Origin: Streptomyces lateritius | GTDB lineage: Bacteria > Actinomycetota > Actinomycetes > Streptomycetales > Streptomycetaceae | Direction of reading: 5' to 3' | Length of the DNA: 64,000 nucleotides | Assembly (NCBI RefSeq): GCF_014649715.1 | Contig: NZ_BMTO01000003.1 | Location: forward strand, 1-64,000 | Part shown: positions 24,142 to 32,569 of the stretch, in pieces | Numbering within the stretch: the stretch's first letter is position 1 | Layout of the letters: the number at the start of each line of letters is the position of its first letter | Notes under the pieces: model-generated | The model's input: the letters and a program-made list of their open reading frames with translations, nothing else | What the model was told of the DNA's origin: nothing | Databases searched by the model: none | Translations under genes and position numbers: made by a program

Positions 24142-24707
24142 CCTACGACCCGACCGGGCATCTGCTGCTGACCCCCGTCGACCGGGAGGCGCCCGCCCGT
24201 GTGCAGCGGCTGCGCGAACTCGGCCTCGGGGAGCGGCCGGAGCCGGCCTTCGACGAGTTCGCCCACCGGCTCGCGGAGGTGACCGGGGCGCCGTACTCGA
24301 TGGTCAACTTCATCGATGAGAACCGGCAGTTCTTCGCCGGTCTGCACACCCCGGCGGGCACGCACACAGGCAGCGACCTGGGCGCGGCGGCGGCCGGCGG
24401 CAACGTCGGCCGGTTCATGGCACGTGACCACGGCTACTGCCCGCACGTGGTGGTGCGCCGCAAGGCGCTGGTGCTGGAGGACGTCTGCGACTACCCGCGG
24501 TTCGCGGGCAACCCGGTGGTGGACGAGATCGGCATCCGCTCCTACATGGGCGCCCCGCTGATCGACCGTACGGGCATCGCGCTCGGCACGATCTGCGTGG
24601 TCGACACGGACGTACGGCCGTGGGGCAGGGCCGGCCTGGAGAAGATCAAGACGCTCGCGGCGGAGTTGGTGGAGCAGATCCACCGCCGTGAGGACAACCT
24701 GATCTGA
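24138..24707 (+). CDS. GAF-domain protein, fifth conservon gene
   Basis: A 189-residue protein consisting mainly of a GAF domain (about 30-185; YSMVNFIDENRQFFAG, HGYCPHVVVRRKALVLEDV, YMGAPLIDRTGIALGTICVVD). ATG overlaps the cvnD stop (ATGA). Some conservons carry an extra effector gene at this place; this one may sense a small ligand or redox state, though the sequence does not say which. Confidence 0.9.
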   Translation: MTYDPTGHLLLTPVDREAPARVQRLRELGLGERPEPAFDEFAHRLAEVTGAPYSMVNFIDENRQFFAGLHTPAGTHTGSDLGAAAAGGNVGRFMARDHGYCPHVVVRRKALVLEDVCDYPRFAGNPVVDEIGIRSYMGAPLIDRTGIALGTICVVDTDVRPWGRAGLEKIKTLAAELVEQIHRREDNLI

Positions 24708-24718
24708 GTACTGACGGG

Positions 24719-24753
24719 GCGCCCCGGAACGGCTCACGGCCGGGCCGGGGCGC
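24719..24753 (+). terminator. Hairpin after the conservon
   Basis: GCGCCCCGG (24719-24727) pairs with CCGGGGCGC (24745-24753) and is followed by TTCTTCC. It lies 12 bases after the GAF gene stop. Confidence 0.75.
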
Positions 24754-24960
24754 TTCTTCCGTCCCCGGCTGGGTCGTGTCCGGAAAGCAGCGCCGTCTGG
24801 CCGCAGGGCAGGGCCCGCGGCGTCCGGTGCGTTGGGATCGCAAGGCGGAGGGTCGCCCTCGTACGGGGCGTACTCGGGTGATCCCGACAACGCGGCGAGC
24901 GTGCGCGCCGGGCGTCGCGGGCCAGGCGGGACTTCACGGACACGGCCCAGGGCCGGGTGG

Positions 24961-26160
24961 TCAGAGGGGGGCCGACTCGAGTTTGACCAGGTCCGACAGC
25001 TTCTCCGACCAACTGCCCTTGTCCTGGCCGATGGCGACCTCCGCCAGGCGCAGCAGCTGGATGTCCGAGGTTCCGGCCGGGGCGAAGATGTGGTGCGCGT
25101 CGCGCACATAGCGCTCGATGGAGCGGTTTGTGAAAAGCCCGGCCGCGGCGTGGATCTCCATCGCGTTGCGCCCCGAGTCGAGGGCGGATTCGACGTTGAC
25201 CAGCTTCGCGTTCATCAACTCCGCGTCGCAGGACATGCCCTGGTCCAGCAGGTGGACCGCGTGGTACGCGGCGAGCCGGGCCGTCATGAGACGGGACTGC
25301 ATCTGACCCAGCTTCAACTTGACGGTTGGAAGGTCGTACAGGGGCTTTCCGTAGCGGTGTCGCTCGGCGCAGAACCGGGTCGTCTCCTCCAGCATCGCCT
25401 GGTGGATGCCGAGTGAGACGGCGGTGAGGTTGGCCCGGCCGTACAGCACGCTGGAGGAGTACGCCACGGACAGTCCGTCGCCCTCGTCTCCCAGACGGTT
25501 CGAGGCGGGGACCCGGCAGTTCTCGAAGATGAGCTCGCCGAAGCTGAAGCCGTGCAGACCCATCGCCGGCTGCTGGGGACCGGTACGGAACCCCGGGCGA
25601 TCGGATTCGACCAGGAAGGCGGTGAGTCCCTTCGATCCGGGACCGGTCCTGACCACCACACCGTGCAGATCGCCCACATGGCTGTTGCCGACGAACACCT
25701 TGCTGCCGTTGAGGATGTAGTCGTCCCCGTCGCGCACGGCGCTCGCGGTCATGCCCAGGACGTGACCGCCCGACTCGGGCTCGGTCACTGCGATGGTCGG
25801 CAGGCACTCACCGGCCGCGATGGCCGGAAGCCATGTCTTGCGCTGGTCGTCGCTGCCGAAGTGCACGATCTTGGCGGTGCCGAGCTGCGAGGCCTGGACC
25901 ATGGCACCCATCGCGCCGCTGACCCGGGAGAGCTCCTCGATGATGATGGTTTTGGCCAGGTGCCCGGCCCCCATGCCGCCGTACTCCTGGCTGATAGTCG
26001 CTCCCAGCCAGCCCTGCTCGCAGATGCGCCGGGAGAGTTCGTGGTGCACCGACCGGGACGTTTCCATCTCGGGTATACGTGGCCGGACCTCATTCTCCGC
26101 GAAGGCGCGCACCGTTTCCCTGAGCTGATGATGCAGCCGACTGCTGAAGTAGCCGTCCAT
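24961..26160 (-). CDS. Acyl-CoA dehydrogenase-like flavoprotein
   Basis: A 399-residue protein with the full three-domain ACAD architecture: helical N-terminus (EYGGMGAGH), beta domain (AVTEPESGGH, NGSKVFVGNS) and helical C-terminus (ERHRYGKPLYDL, then AAAGLFTNRSIERYVRDAHHIFAPAGTSDIQ). FAD-binding motifs are present. The usual catalytic Glu in the (Y)EGT motif is replaced by Ala362 in PAGT, and the alternative Glu position used by isovaleryl-CoA dehydrogenases reads YGR, so its chemistry may differ. GGGGAGG precedes the ATG at 26160. It stands alone, downstream of but unlinked to the transketolase genes. Confidence 0.88.
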   Translation of the reverse strand: MDGYFSSRLHHQLRETVRAFAENEVRPRIPEMETSRSVHHELSRRICEQGWLGATISQEYGGMGAGHLAKTIIIEELSRVSGAMGAMVQASQLGTAKIVHFGSDDQRKTWLPAIAAGECLPTIAVTEPESGGHVLGMTASAVRDGDDYILNGSKVFVGNSHVGDLHGVVVRTGPGSKGLTAFLVESDRPGFRTGPQQPAMGLHGFSFGELIFENCRVPASNRLGDEGDGLSVAYSSSVLYGRANLTAVSLGIHQAMLEETTRFCAERHRYGKPLYDLPTVKLKLGQMQSRLMTARLAAYHAVHLLDQGMSCDAELMNAKLVNVESALDSGRNAMEIHAAAGLFTNRSIERYVRDAHHIFAPAGTSDIQLLRLAEVAIGQDKGSWSEKLSDLVKLESAPL

Positions 26161-26628
26161 TCGAGTCCTCCCCTGCGAAACCCTGCTCGTTCGATTGTTC
26201 GAGCAGATGGTGCATCGGCAGTGGTCCCGTCCCGAACAGGCCGACACTTCATGGTGTTGATCTTTCTGGGGCGGATCAATATCGCCACCGAGTTTGTCCG
26301 AAAGCTGAGTGGTTGACGTTTGAATCTGACTGTGTTTCGCGAGGACTTGGCCTGTTCGCGCGGGCCCCCTGGGCATTCCCCGTGGGCATCTTTCTGCCAC
26401 ATGCCAAGGGCAAGCAGTTCATGGGCATATGGTTTTGCGGCGCACCTGATCACCTCATGCGTCACTTCCTCCCCACAGGAGGGGCATGCCGGAAGTCCCC
26501 GCGAAACCCGCCGGGGCCCTGACCACCGGGATGCGGCCTCCTCCGGCCTGAGGCGGGGGCCTCGCGCGCAGCGCACGGGTGCGCCCGGCGGCGCCCCGGC
26601 GCGTCACGGGGAGTGACCGGCGTGCGCT
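26161..26628. other. Intergenic stretch upstream of the dehydrogenase
   Basis: No supported gene. Local composition is less GC-rich near 26270-26460 than in flanking genes. Short frames on both strands lack ribosome sites or family resemblance. A small CCTCC/GGAGG inverted repeat occurs near 26470-26485. Confidence 0.5.
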
Positions 26629-26644
26629 CCGGCGTATACGCCGG
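26629..26644 (-). terminator. Palindrome after transketolase C-half
   Basis: CCGGCGTA/TACGCCGG is a perfect 16-base palindrome, 41 bases past the stop of the transketolase C-terminal gene and within GC-rich flanks that could extend the stem. Probably a terminator; it could also be an operator. Confidence 0.5.
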
Positions 26645-26685
26645 CGGGGGCGCCTGCAGGGGTGAGAGCGCCTACGCGTCGGCGG

Positions 26686-27579
26686 TCAGTGGTCGAGGAA
26701 GGCTGTGACGCGTTCCCGCAGGGCGGCCGGGGCGAGGCCTTGGCCCCTCAGGTGTTCCTCCATGCTGCCGTAGGTGCGCAGCTCTCGGCGGGAGACGCCG
26801 AGGCCCAGCACCCGATGGGGCGTCTCGGCGAGGGCGTCGTTGGCGGCGGTGGTCGAGGTTCCGGCGAGGTAGGGCTCGACCAGGACGACGTCGGCGCGGG
26901 CCCCGTCGACCGCCCGGCGCAGGGCCTCGGCGTCGAAGGGGCGGACCGTGGTGGCGTAGAGGAGGGTCACGTCGAGGCCCTCGGTCGCGGCGAGGACGTT
27001 GTCCAGCATGGGCCCGACCGCGACGACGACCCCGTCACGGCCCTCGCGCAGCGTGGTGAAGCCGGGGGAGACGGGGCGGGCGGAGGCGTTGGACTGGAGG
27101 GAGAGCCGGACGTAGACGAGATCGTCGCCCGCGACGGCCCGTCGCAGCAGCGCCTCGGCCTCGTCCGGGTGGCCGGGGACGTGGACCGTCCAGCCGTCGA
27201 GGGTGTCGAGCAGGGCGACGTCACCGGGCGACATATGGGTGAAGCCGCCGGCGGGCCAGTCGTACGAGGCTCCGGCGCTGACCAGGACACCCGAGACGCC
27301 CTGATGGCCGAAGTCCAGCTTGACCTGCTCGAAGGGGCGCTCGACGAGAAAGCTCGCGAAGGTGTGCATGACCGGCCGCATCCCGGTCAGCGCGAGCCCG
27401 CCGCCCACGCCGATCATCAGCTGCTCGCGGATCCCCACATTGATCACACGGTCGGGGTGTCGGCGCTCGGCCTGCTGAAAGCCGTCCCTGCTGATCTCGG
27501 CGAGGACGAGCGCGAGCCGGGGATCGTCGTCGAGTAGGCGGCTGGTGGTCGAGATGAATCGGTCACGCATGGTGTCCAT
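26686..27579 (-). CDS. Transketolase C-terminal subunit (split)
   Basis: A 297-residue protein covering the pyrimidine-binding and C-terminal domains of transketolase. RVINVGIREQLMIGVGGGLAL contains the catalytic Glu that activates thiamine diphosphate; MHTFASFLVERPFEQVKLDFG and VVVAVGPMLDNVLAA follow. GAGGAG lies 7 bases before the ATG. The partner half ends 89 bases upstream. Split transketolases of this kind often serve special sugar or aromatic pathways and not core metabolism. Confidence 0.92.
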   Translation of the reverse strand: MDTMRDRFISTTSRLLDDDPRLALVLAEISRDGFQQAERRHPDRVINVGIREQLMIGVGGGLALTGMRPVMHTFASFLVERPFEQVKLDFGHQGVSGVLVSAGASYDWPAGGFTHMSPGDVALLDTLDGWTVHVPGHPDEAEALLRRAVAGDDLVYVRLSLQSNASARPVSPGFTTLREGRDGVVVAVGPMLDNVLAATEGLDVTLLYATTVRPFDAEALRRAVDGARADVVLVEPYLAGTSTTAANDALAETPHRVLGLGVSRRELRTYGSMEEHLRGQGLAPAALRERVTAFLDH

Positions 27580-27668
27580 GGAAGGGCTCCTCGGGCTTCT
27601 CTGGCTGCTACGGCCTGTACGGCTTCTCGGGCTCAGGCGCTCGCTCTCGGGCGACGGCGCTCTTGGGC

Positions 27669-28415
27669 TCAGGCGCTCTTGGGCTCGACGCGGGCGACGA
27701 CGGCGCGCGGACGTCCGGGGTGGGGGGCGGTGAAGGCGGCGTACAGCGCTTCGTGGTCACGGCCGTCGACGGTCTCGGCAGACCATCCCGCGGCTTCGAA
27801 CCGCGAGGCGATCCCGCCGGGCCAGCCGTAGGTGGCGGAGCTGTTGTCGATCACGAGCGTGTGCAGCTGCTCCAGACCGGCGGGCCCGGCGTAGGCGAGG
27901 GCCTCGTGATTGCTTCCCTCGTCCAGCTCGGCGTCGCCGATCAGGACCCACACCCGCGGGTCGGTCAGCCCCTGCGCCCGCAGTCCCAGCACGCTCCCGA
28001 CGGCGAGGGGCAGCCCATGCCCCAGCGAGCCGCTGCCGATCTCGGCGCCCGGCACCAGGGTCCGGTCGGGGTGGTGCCCGAGCGGCGAGTCGTACGACCC
28101 GAAGCCGGTGAGCAGCTTCTCCGGGAAGAACCCCTTGGCGGCGAGCACGGCGTAGTACGCCATCGGCCCGTGCCCCTTCGACAGCAGGAACCGGTCCCGC
28201 CCCCGGTCCCCGAAGCTCTCGGGCGAGACCCGCAGGACTCGGTCGTAGAGGACCCACAGCGCGTCGAGCGTGGACGTGGCGGCGGGCGAGTGCTTCTCGT
28301 CGCCGGTCATCAGCCCCATGAGCCGCTGAAGCCGGTCGAGGTCAGGGCCGGGATCGCGCGGGTCGAGGGCGTCCGCCGTGCCTGCCACGTCATGCCTGTC
28401 TGCCGTGTTCGTCAT
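27669..28415 (-). CDS. Transketolase N-terminal subunit (split)
   Basis: A 248-residue thiamine-diphosphate-binding half of transketolase. The ThDP/Mg motif GDAELDEGSNHEAL is complete, ahead of LVIDNSSATYG, and FLLSKGHGPMAYYAVLA and GSLGHGLPLAVG contribute to the active site. ATG 28415 is taken; a GTG at 28424 in the same frame has GAGG 7 bases upstream and is equally possible. A SoxR-type palindrome lies immediately upstream (28431-28450), so redox- or metal-dependent control is suggested. Confidence 0.9.
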   Translation of the reverse strand: MTNTADRHDVAGTADALDPRDPGPDLDRLQRLMGLMTGDEKHSPAATSTLDALWVLYDRVLRVSPESFGDRGRDRFLLSKGHGPMAYYAVLAAKGFFPEKLLTGFGSYDSPLGHHPDRTLVPGAEIGSGSLGHGLPLAVGSVLGLRAQGLTDPRVWVLIGDAELDEGSNHEALAYAGPAGLEQLHTLVIDNSSATYGWPGGIASRFEAAGWSAETVDGRDHEALYAAFTAPHPGRPRAVVARVEPKSA

Positions 28416-28430
28416 GCGCCCCACCGTGCT

Positions 28431-28450
28431 ACCTCAAGCGAGGTTGAGGT
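28431..28450 (-). promoter_or_regulatory. SoxR/MerR-type operator
   Basis: ACCTCAA (28431-28437) and TTGAGGT (28444-28450) form perfect arms around GCGAGG, matching the CCTCAAG-N-CTTGAGG style of actinobacterial SoxR boxes. On the minus strand a TTGACC -35-like element overlaps the distal arm, and TAGCAC follows the proximal arm. The site lies 15 bases before the transketolase ATG. Whether SoxR or another MerR protein binds is unknown; no such regulator gene is in the window. Confidence 0.65.
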
Positions 28451-28542
28451 CAAGCACGGAAAGGGGTTCGTGACCACTCGGGGAAGTGCGGTATTGTTCT
28501 CATGCACGTCCGGCAGGGGGAAACCCCAGGTCAGACGGGCAC

Positions 28543-28618
<76 letters not shown>

Positions 28619-28635
28619 TGCTTTTACGCAGGTCA

Positions 28636-28667
28636 GAGGCCGTATCGGAAGTATCCGATACGGCCTC
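28636..28667. terminator. Hairpin between tRNA-Pro and integrase
   Basis: GAGGCCGTATCGGA (28636-28649) pairs perfectly with TCCGATACGGCCTC (28654-28667) across a 4-base loop. It is followed by AAGATCGTTTTT on the plus strand. It replaces the native tRNA terminator that now lies beyond attR. Confidence 0.9.
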
Positions 28668-28679
28668 AAGATCGTTTTT

Positions 28680-28700
28680 GGGGACCAGTTGGGGACCAGG
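28680..28700. repeat. Paired GGGGACCAG repeats beside attL
   Basis: TTGGGGACCAG-like units occur twice in tandem (GGGGACCAG at 28680-28688 and 28691-28699). A near-identical pair lies inside the other end of the island at 43967-43989. Their placement next to both attachment cores suggests integrase arm-binding sites. Confidence 0.65.
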
Positions 28701-28714
28701 ACGGTCGGTGGGGC

Positions 28715-29947
28715 TCAGACGGCGGCAACTGCCGTGAGTGGCAGCGAACGAGGTGCACGGAGCACCATGAGGTGCGCGGAGAGGGCTGCACCGGCTGCGG
28801 TGATCTGGTCTGCGTCGGGGTGCAGGTAGCGCTGGGTGGTGGTCAGCGAGCCGTGTCCGGCGATCTTGCGCAGGACGTGCAGGGGGACTCCGGCGTCGGC
28901 GAACCACGTCAGCCCAGTGTGGCGCAGGTCGTGTCGTCGGAGGTGCTCGAAGCCGAGTTCGGTCACGACGTTGTCCCAGTGCGTGGCGTCACGCAGGACG
29001 GCGGTGGAGATGCGTCCACCGCGAGGGCCGAAGAAGATGCGGGCGTCGGGGCTGTCACCGGCCGCGAGCAGGCGTTGGGCGACCATCGGGCGGACTTCTT
29101 CGATGAGGGGCACCTTGCGGGCACGTTTGCCCTTGGTGGCCTTGTCGATGAGCCCGCCACGGGCGGGGGTGGTCTGCCGGCGGACGGTCCAGATCCAGTT
29201 GTCGGTGTCGATGTCCCGGACGCGGACCCCGGAGACCTCGCCGATGCGCGCTGCCGTGGACGCGGCGAAGGTGACCACGTCGCCCCACCCCTGGTACTGG
29301 CCGTGTGAGCGCGCGACCAGGGTCTTGGCGAGGGCCTGGAGAGTTTCCCAGTCGGGCAGAGCGAGCGCGCGAGGATCATTCAGCTCGTCCTCGACCTGCT
29401 GGTACTGACGCTGCCAGCCGCTGACCCGGGCAGGGTTGACCTTGATGAGGCCGTCGCGGACCGCCTGCTCCATGACGCGTACGAGGACGGCGATGGTGTT
29501 CTTGACGGTCGAGCGGCTGTACTCGTCGGCGATCCACCGGTACACGGTGCGGTCGACAGCACCGTTGGTGATCATTCGGACCGGCAGATGACCGAGGGCC
29601 GGCACAACTCTCAGTCGCCAACCAGCCAGATAAGGGTCGAGAGTCTTGAGCTCCAGTCCACGGAGCGCGAGTTCCATATTCGCGGTGCCGTAGTCGACCA
29701 GAGGCATGGTGGCGAGCGAGGGGTTGATGCCAGCTTCCGCCGCCTCGACGAGCGCCGTGATCCACTCCTGCGCTTCGTCCTCGGTGTCCTTGGCCTCGGA
29801 GAGGGACTTGCGGGACTTTGTCTCGGGGTCCCACCAGCGCACGCGGGCCCGGTAGGGAGAAGGGCGGTTGGGGCGGTATTCGACGTCGGCGGTGAGGCGG
29901 ACGCCGATCGGAACGCTCTCAGCAGCGGGCGGTGTTGCTATCGCCAC
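28715..29947 (-). CDS. int: Tyrosine site-specific integrase
   Basis: A 410-residue tyrosine recombinase that catalyses integration into and excision from tRNA-Pro. An N-terminal AP2-like arm-binding region (VEYRPNRPSPYRARVRWWDP) precedes a SAM-like core-binding domain. The catalytic domain shows TAARIGEVSGV (Arg I), RHDLRHTGLTW (HxxR), KIAGHGSL (His) and TTQRYLHP (nucleophilic Tyr). It starts with GTG one base after the excisionase stop. The gene ends about 100 bases from attL, the standard arrangement. Confidence 0.97.
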   Translation of the reverse strand: MAIATPPAAESVPIGVRLTADVEYRPNRPSPYRARVRWWDPETKSRKSLSEAKDTEDEAQEWITALVEAAEAGINPSLATMPLVDYGTANMELALRGLELKTLDPYLAGWRLRVVPALGHLPVRMITNGAVDRTVYRWIADEYSRSTVKNTIAVLVRVMEQAVRDGLIKVNPARVSGWQRQYQQVEDELNDPRALALPDWETLQALAKTLVARSHGQYQGWGDVVTFAASTAARIGEVSGVRVRDIDTDNWIWTVRRQTTPARGGLIDKATKGKRARKVPLIEEVRPMVAQRLLAAGDSPDARIFFGPRGGRISTAVLRDATHWDNVVTELGFEHLRRHDLRHTGLTWFADAGVPLHVLRKIAGHGSLTTTQRYLHPDADQITAAGAALSAHLMVLRAPRSLPLTAVAAV

Positions 29948-29948
29948 C

Positions 29949-30200
29949 TCAGGCCGCCTGCCCTGGGACGACGCGGCGACTGCGCAGCCAGTGCTCGACG
30001 TCGTGAGTGCTGTAGAGGGTCACGCGATCGGACACGGGGACGAAGGGCGGCCCCTGCGGAGGGCGGGCCGAGCGCCAACGACGGAGGGTGGAGGGGTCGA
30101 CGTTCAACATGCCCGCGAGCTCATCGGTCGTGAACCACTTGCCGACGACCAGCTCAGGGGAAACGTTTCGTCCGTTCGCGGTGGATTCCTTGGATGGCAT
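29949..30200 (-). CDS. xis: Excisionase / HTH DNA-binding protein
   Basis: An 83-residue protein with a winged-HTH of the MerR/HTH_17 excisionase type (WFTTDELAGMLNVDPSTLRRWRSA, then FVPVSDRVTLYSTHDVEHWLRSR). It lies directly upstream of and nearly overlaps the integrase, as expected for a recombination directionality factor. Confidence 0.92.
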   Translation of the reverse strand: MPSKESTANGRNVSPELVVGKWFTTDELAGMLNVDPSTLRRWRSARPPQGPPFVPVSDRVTLYSTHDVEHWLRSRRVVPGQAA

Positions 30201-30612
30201 GACTTCCTTGCGACGGCGCAGCGCGCCGACTTGGTGGGGCGATGTATGAGGCAGGTCAGTCAGCTCCCTTGATCAGAGGAACGCCGGGACGACGACCATA
30301 GGGGCAACGGCGGAGAAGTCCAGCGGGAAACCCGTGGATTCGCACACGGAGAACAACCTGTTCCGATAAGTGCGGTTGACGCGATACGCGTCTCCCCGGG
30401 AGATCGTTCCCGGTCGGGCGGATTCAGCCCCGCTGATTTGCGGAGTGGTTGTGACCGATTTCAGCGAGGCTGCGCAAAGGTGATGCACCGTCGATCGTGG
30501 AGGGCGAGCAGGCTGGCAACCTGGGCGTCATGAACACACATGAGGCGGGCGAGGGCCTTTCAGGGATGGCGGACAGAACCGTTGCTGTGGAGGCTCGATC
30601 TTCCGAGCGAAT
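30201..30612. other. Non-coding region left of the nuclease gene
   Basis: No supported gene. A 71-residue minus-strand frame at 30273-30488 has no ribosome site or recognisable domain. The region presumably includes the excisionase promoter. Base composition is noticeably less GC-rich than the host genes outside the island. Confidence 0.5.
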
Positions 30613-30654
30613 CCCCGGTTTCGGAAACCGGGGACTGTGCGCTATATATCGCCC
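30613..30654. repeat. Palindrome plus TATA-like block, copy 1
   Basis: CCCCGGTTTC and GAAACCGGGG flank one central G (30613-30633), a perfect palindrome. It is followed after nine bases by CTATATATCGCCC. A second copy with one arm mismatch and the same nine-base spacing lies at 31823-31864, on the other side of the nuclease gene. Confidence 0.85.
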
Positions 30655-30807
30655 AGCCGTGATGTCGGGGGCAGCCCCGCGAAGGCGTGACCGTCATGAT
30701 CATCATCAACCCGTCTGTTTACTCGGGAAGATGGCCGGTGGCGAAAGGCTGTAGCGGTTTCGGCGCCCTGCCCACGGACCGGTAGGCCTGGAAATAAACC
30801 CAGTGCA

Positions 30808-31731
30808 TTGGGCGTTCATACTCGGCAGCCACAAGCACGGGGGTGTTCTGATCTGAAGCTGTTTCACACGATGAACGGCGTGCTCGAAGTCGTGCCGCGT
30901 CTGGCCGAGACCGAGGCCGATGTACAGGCGCTCGTCGAGAGCGCGATGGAGCCGATGCTCGGGGTCCGCTTCCTGGCGACCGAGTACAGCACCGGTCCCG
31001 TCCACGGCGGGCGTATCGACTCGCTCGGGCTGGACGAGAACGGCTCGCCGGTGATCGTCGAGTACAAGCGGGCGACCGACCCCGGTGTTCTGTCGCAGGG
31101 CCTGTACTACATGGCGTGGTTGATGGACCACCGGGACGAGTTCCAGGCCCTGGTCCATGAACGCCTCGGTGCGACCGCGGCCTCGGCCGTCCTGTGGAGC
31201 TCGCCGAGGCTCATCTGCATTGCCGGTGACTTCACCCGGTACGACTTGCACGCGGTGCGCGAGCATCGTCGGTCGATCGACCTCGTGCGGTATCGGCTGT
31301 TCGGCGAGCATCACATCGCGCTGGAGACGGTCGCCACGGGCGCCGCCCAGAGTAGGCCGGCTCACCGGCGGGGCCGTGCGTGCGGCGGGTGGGGGCAGGC
31401 GCCCCGCCGGCAGGCCGGCGGCATTACGGAGCTGGCGACGGTCGTCGACGAGGTGCTGCGAGGGCTGGGGGAGGACGTGACGAAGGTGCCACGCAAGCAG
31501 TACGACGCGTACCAGCGGCTGCGGAACTTCGCCTGCGTCACCGGACGACAGGACAAGCTCCTCGTCTACCTCAAGTGCGCGCCGGCGGTGGTCGACGTCG
31601 TGCCGGGTTTCACCCGGGACGTGACGGGGCTGGGGCACCACGGCACGGGGGACTTGGAGGTCCAGCTGCGCTCGGAGAAGGACGTGGAGCGGGCGCTGGA
31701 GCTGTTCCGGCTGTCGTACGCGGCGGCGTAG
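30808..31731 (+). CDS. PD-(D/E)XK nuclease-like protein with DUF5655
   Basis: About 307 residues. The N-terminal half has a restriction-endonuclease-like core, HGGRIDSLGLDENGSPVIVEYKRA (Asp...Glu-x-Lys), like NucS/DUF91-type nucleases. The C-terminal 90 residues (KQYDAYQRLRNFACVTGRQDKLLVYLK to LELFRLSYAAA) look like DUF5655. Start uncertain: the frame opens with TTG at 30808, while homologous sequence appears to begin at SDLKLF (about 30847), where no good start codon exists. ATG 30870 is a shorter option. The gene may be 5'-damaged. Flanked by two copies of a palindromic repeat. Confidence 0.75.
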   Translation: MGVHTRQPQARGCSDLKLFHTMNGVLEVVPRLAETEADVQALVESAMEPMLGVRFLATEYSTGPVHGGRIDSLGLDENGSPVIVEYKRATDPGVLSQGLYYMAWLMDHRDEFQALVHERLGATAASAVLWSSPRLICIAGDFTRYDLHAVREHRRSIDLVRYRLFGEHHIALETVATGAAQSRPAHRRGRACGGWGQAPRRQAGGITELATVVDEVLRGLGEDVTKVPRKQYDAYQRLRNFACVTGRQDKLLVYLKCAPAVVDVVPGFTRDVTGLGHHGTGDLEVQLRSEKDVERALELFRLSYAAA

Positions 31732-31822
31732 CCGGTGTGACGGGTGTGGATGTCTCGGTCGAGGCGCCTTTTCGACGAAGGGGCGGGGGAGTGGCGGTGG
31801 TGTCGTCCATCCTCCGCAGGAT

Positions 31823-31864
31823 CCCCGGTTTCGGAATCCGGGGATCCTCGCCTATATTCCGCCC
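31823..31864. repeat. Palindrome plus TATA-like block, copy 2
   Basis: CCCCGGTTTC G GAATCCGGGG (31823-31843) differs from copy 1 by one base. Nine bases later comes CTATATTCCGCCC. The sequence just before the palindrome (CCTCCG versus CTTCCG) is also similar to copy 1, so the repeat is about 58 bp overall. Confidence 0.8.
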
Positions 31865-31883
31865 GCGCCTGGGGCGGGCGGGG

Positions 31884-32303
31884 TCACCAGCCGGAGGGCT
31901 TGGTGGGTCCCAGGGCGCGGGTGACGGTGATCTCGATAACGACCCGGTTGGGGTTCACGCGCGGGGGCTTGTACCGCTCGGTGTACCGACGCTCGGCGTC
32001 GGCCACGGAGGCGGGGTCGTCCTTGATGACTGCGGTGCCTTCGAGCGTGCACCAGCGCCGGCCCTCGGCCTGACTCACGGCGACACGAGCTTCGGTGCCA
32101 GCGGCCAGGGCGGCGCGGATGTTGCGGACCTTCTTGTTGCCGCCGTCGGTGATGACGCGGGCGATCCGCGTCTCAGGGTCGTACGTGATACCGACCGGGG
32201 TGACGTGCGGGGTGCCGTCGGGCCGGAGGGTGGTGATGAAGCACACGCGGCGCTCCTGCCAGAAGGCGTCGTCCCCGTCGGCGGGCGGGGTGGCGGTTTC
32301 CAA
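31884..32303 (-). CDS. PPOX-class pyridoxamine 5'-phosphate oxidase-like protein
   Basis: About 139 residues of the split-barrel flavin/F420-binding fold: RVCFITTLRPDGTPHVTPVGITYD, then VRNIRAALAAG and RRWCTLEGTAVI. The family binds FMN, F420 or haem; cofactor and substrate cannot be told from sequence. TTG 32303 is chosen because AGGAG lies about 8 bases upstream; a GTG at 32336 would add 11 residues. Confidence 0.85.
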   Translation of the reverse strand: METATPPADGDDAFWQERRVCFITTLRPDGTPHVTPVGITYDPETRIARVITDGGNKKVRNIRAALAAGTEARVAVSQAEGRRWCTLEGTAVIKDDPASVADAERRYTERYKPPRVNPNRVVIEITVTRALGPTKPSGW

Positions 32304-32569
32304 CGGTCGGTCTCCTCGTTGCGAACGGCTCGGCACAGCACCCTCCGGCCTGGTAGTGCGGTGCGTGATGTGGGCCTCGACCGTAACGCGAGGACGAACG
32401 ACGCCTGCGCCGGGCCCCGGCGGCCGCTTCAGACGGGATAGGGCTGGTCAGGTCAGGCGTCGTTCTCCGCGGGTCTTTAAATGTGGTCGAGGCCGCGCTC
32501 GCCGTATGGCTGTACATCGGAATCCTTGCGAAGACTCCGCGCAGATCGCTGACTCGTCCGGCGGCAGCC
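32304..32569. other. Intergenic stretch before the kdpD remnant
   Basis: Contains the start region of the PPOX gene and sequence without recognisable coding content. I see no supported feature beyond the PPOX ribosome site. Confidence 0.4.

Noticed and set aside
30273-30488. A 71-residue minus-strand gene in the island
   Set aside because: No ribosome site, no recognisable domain, and it lies in what appears to be a promoter region.
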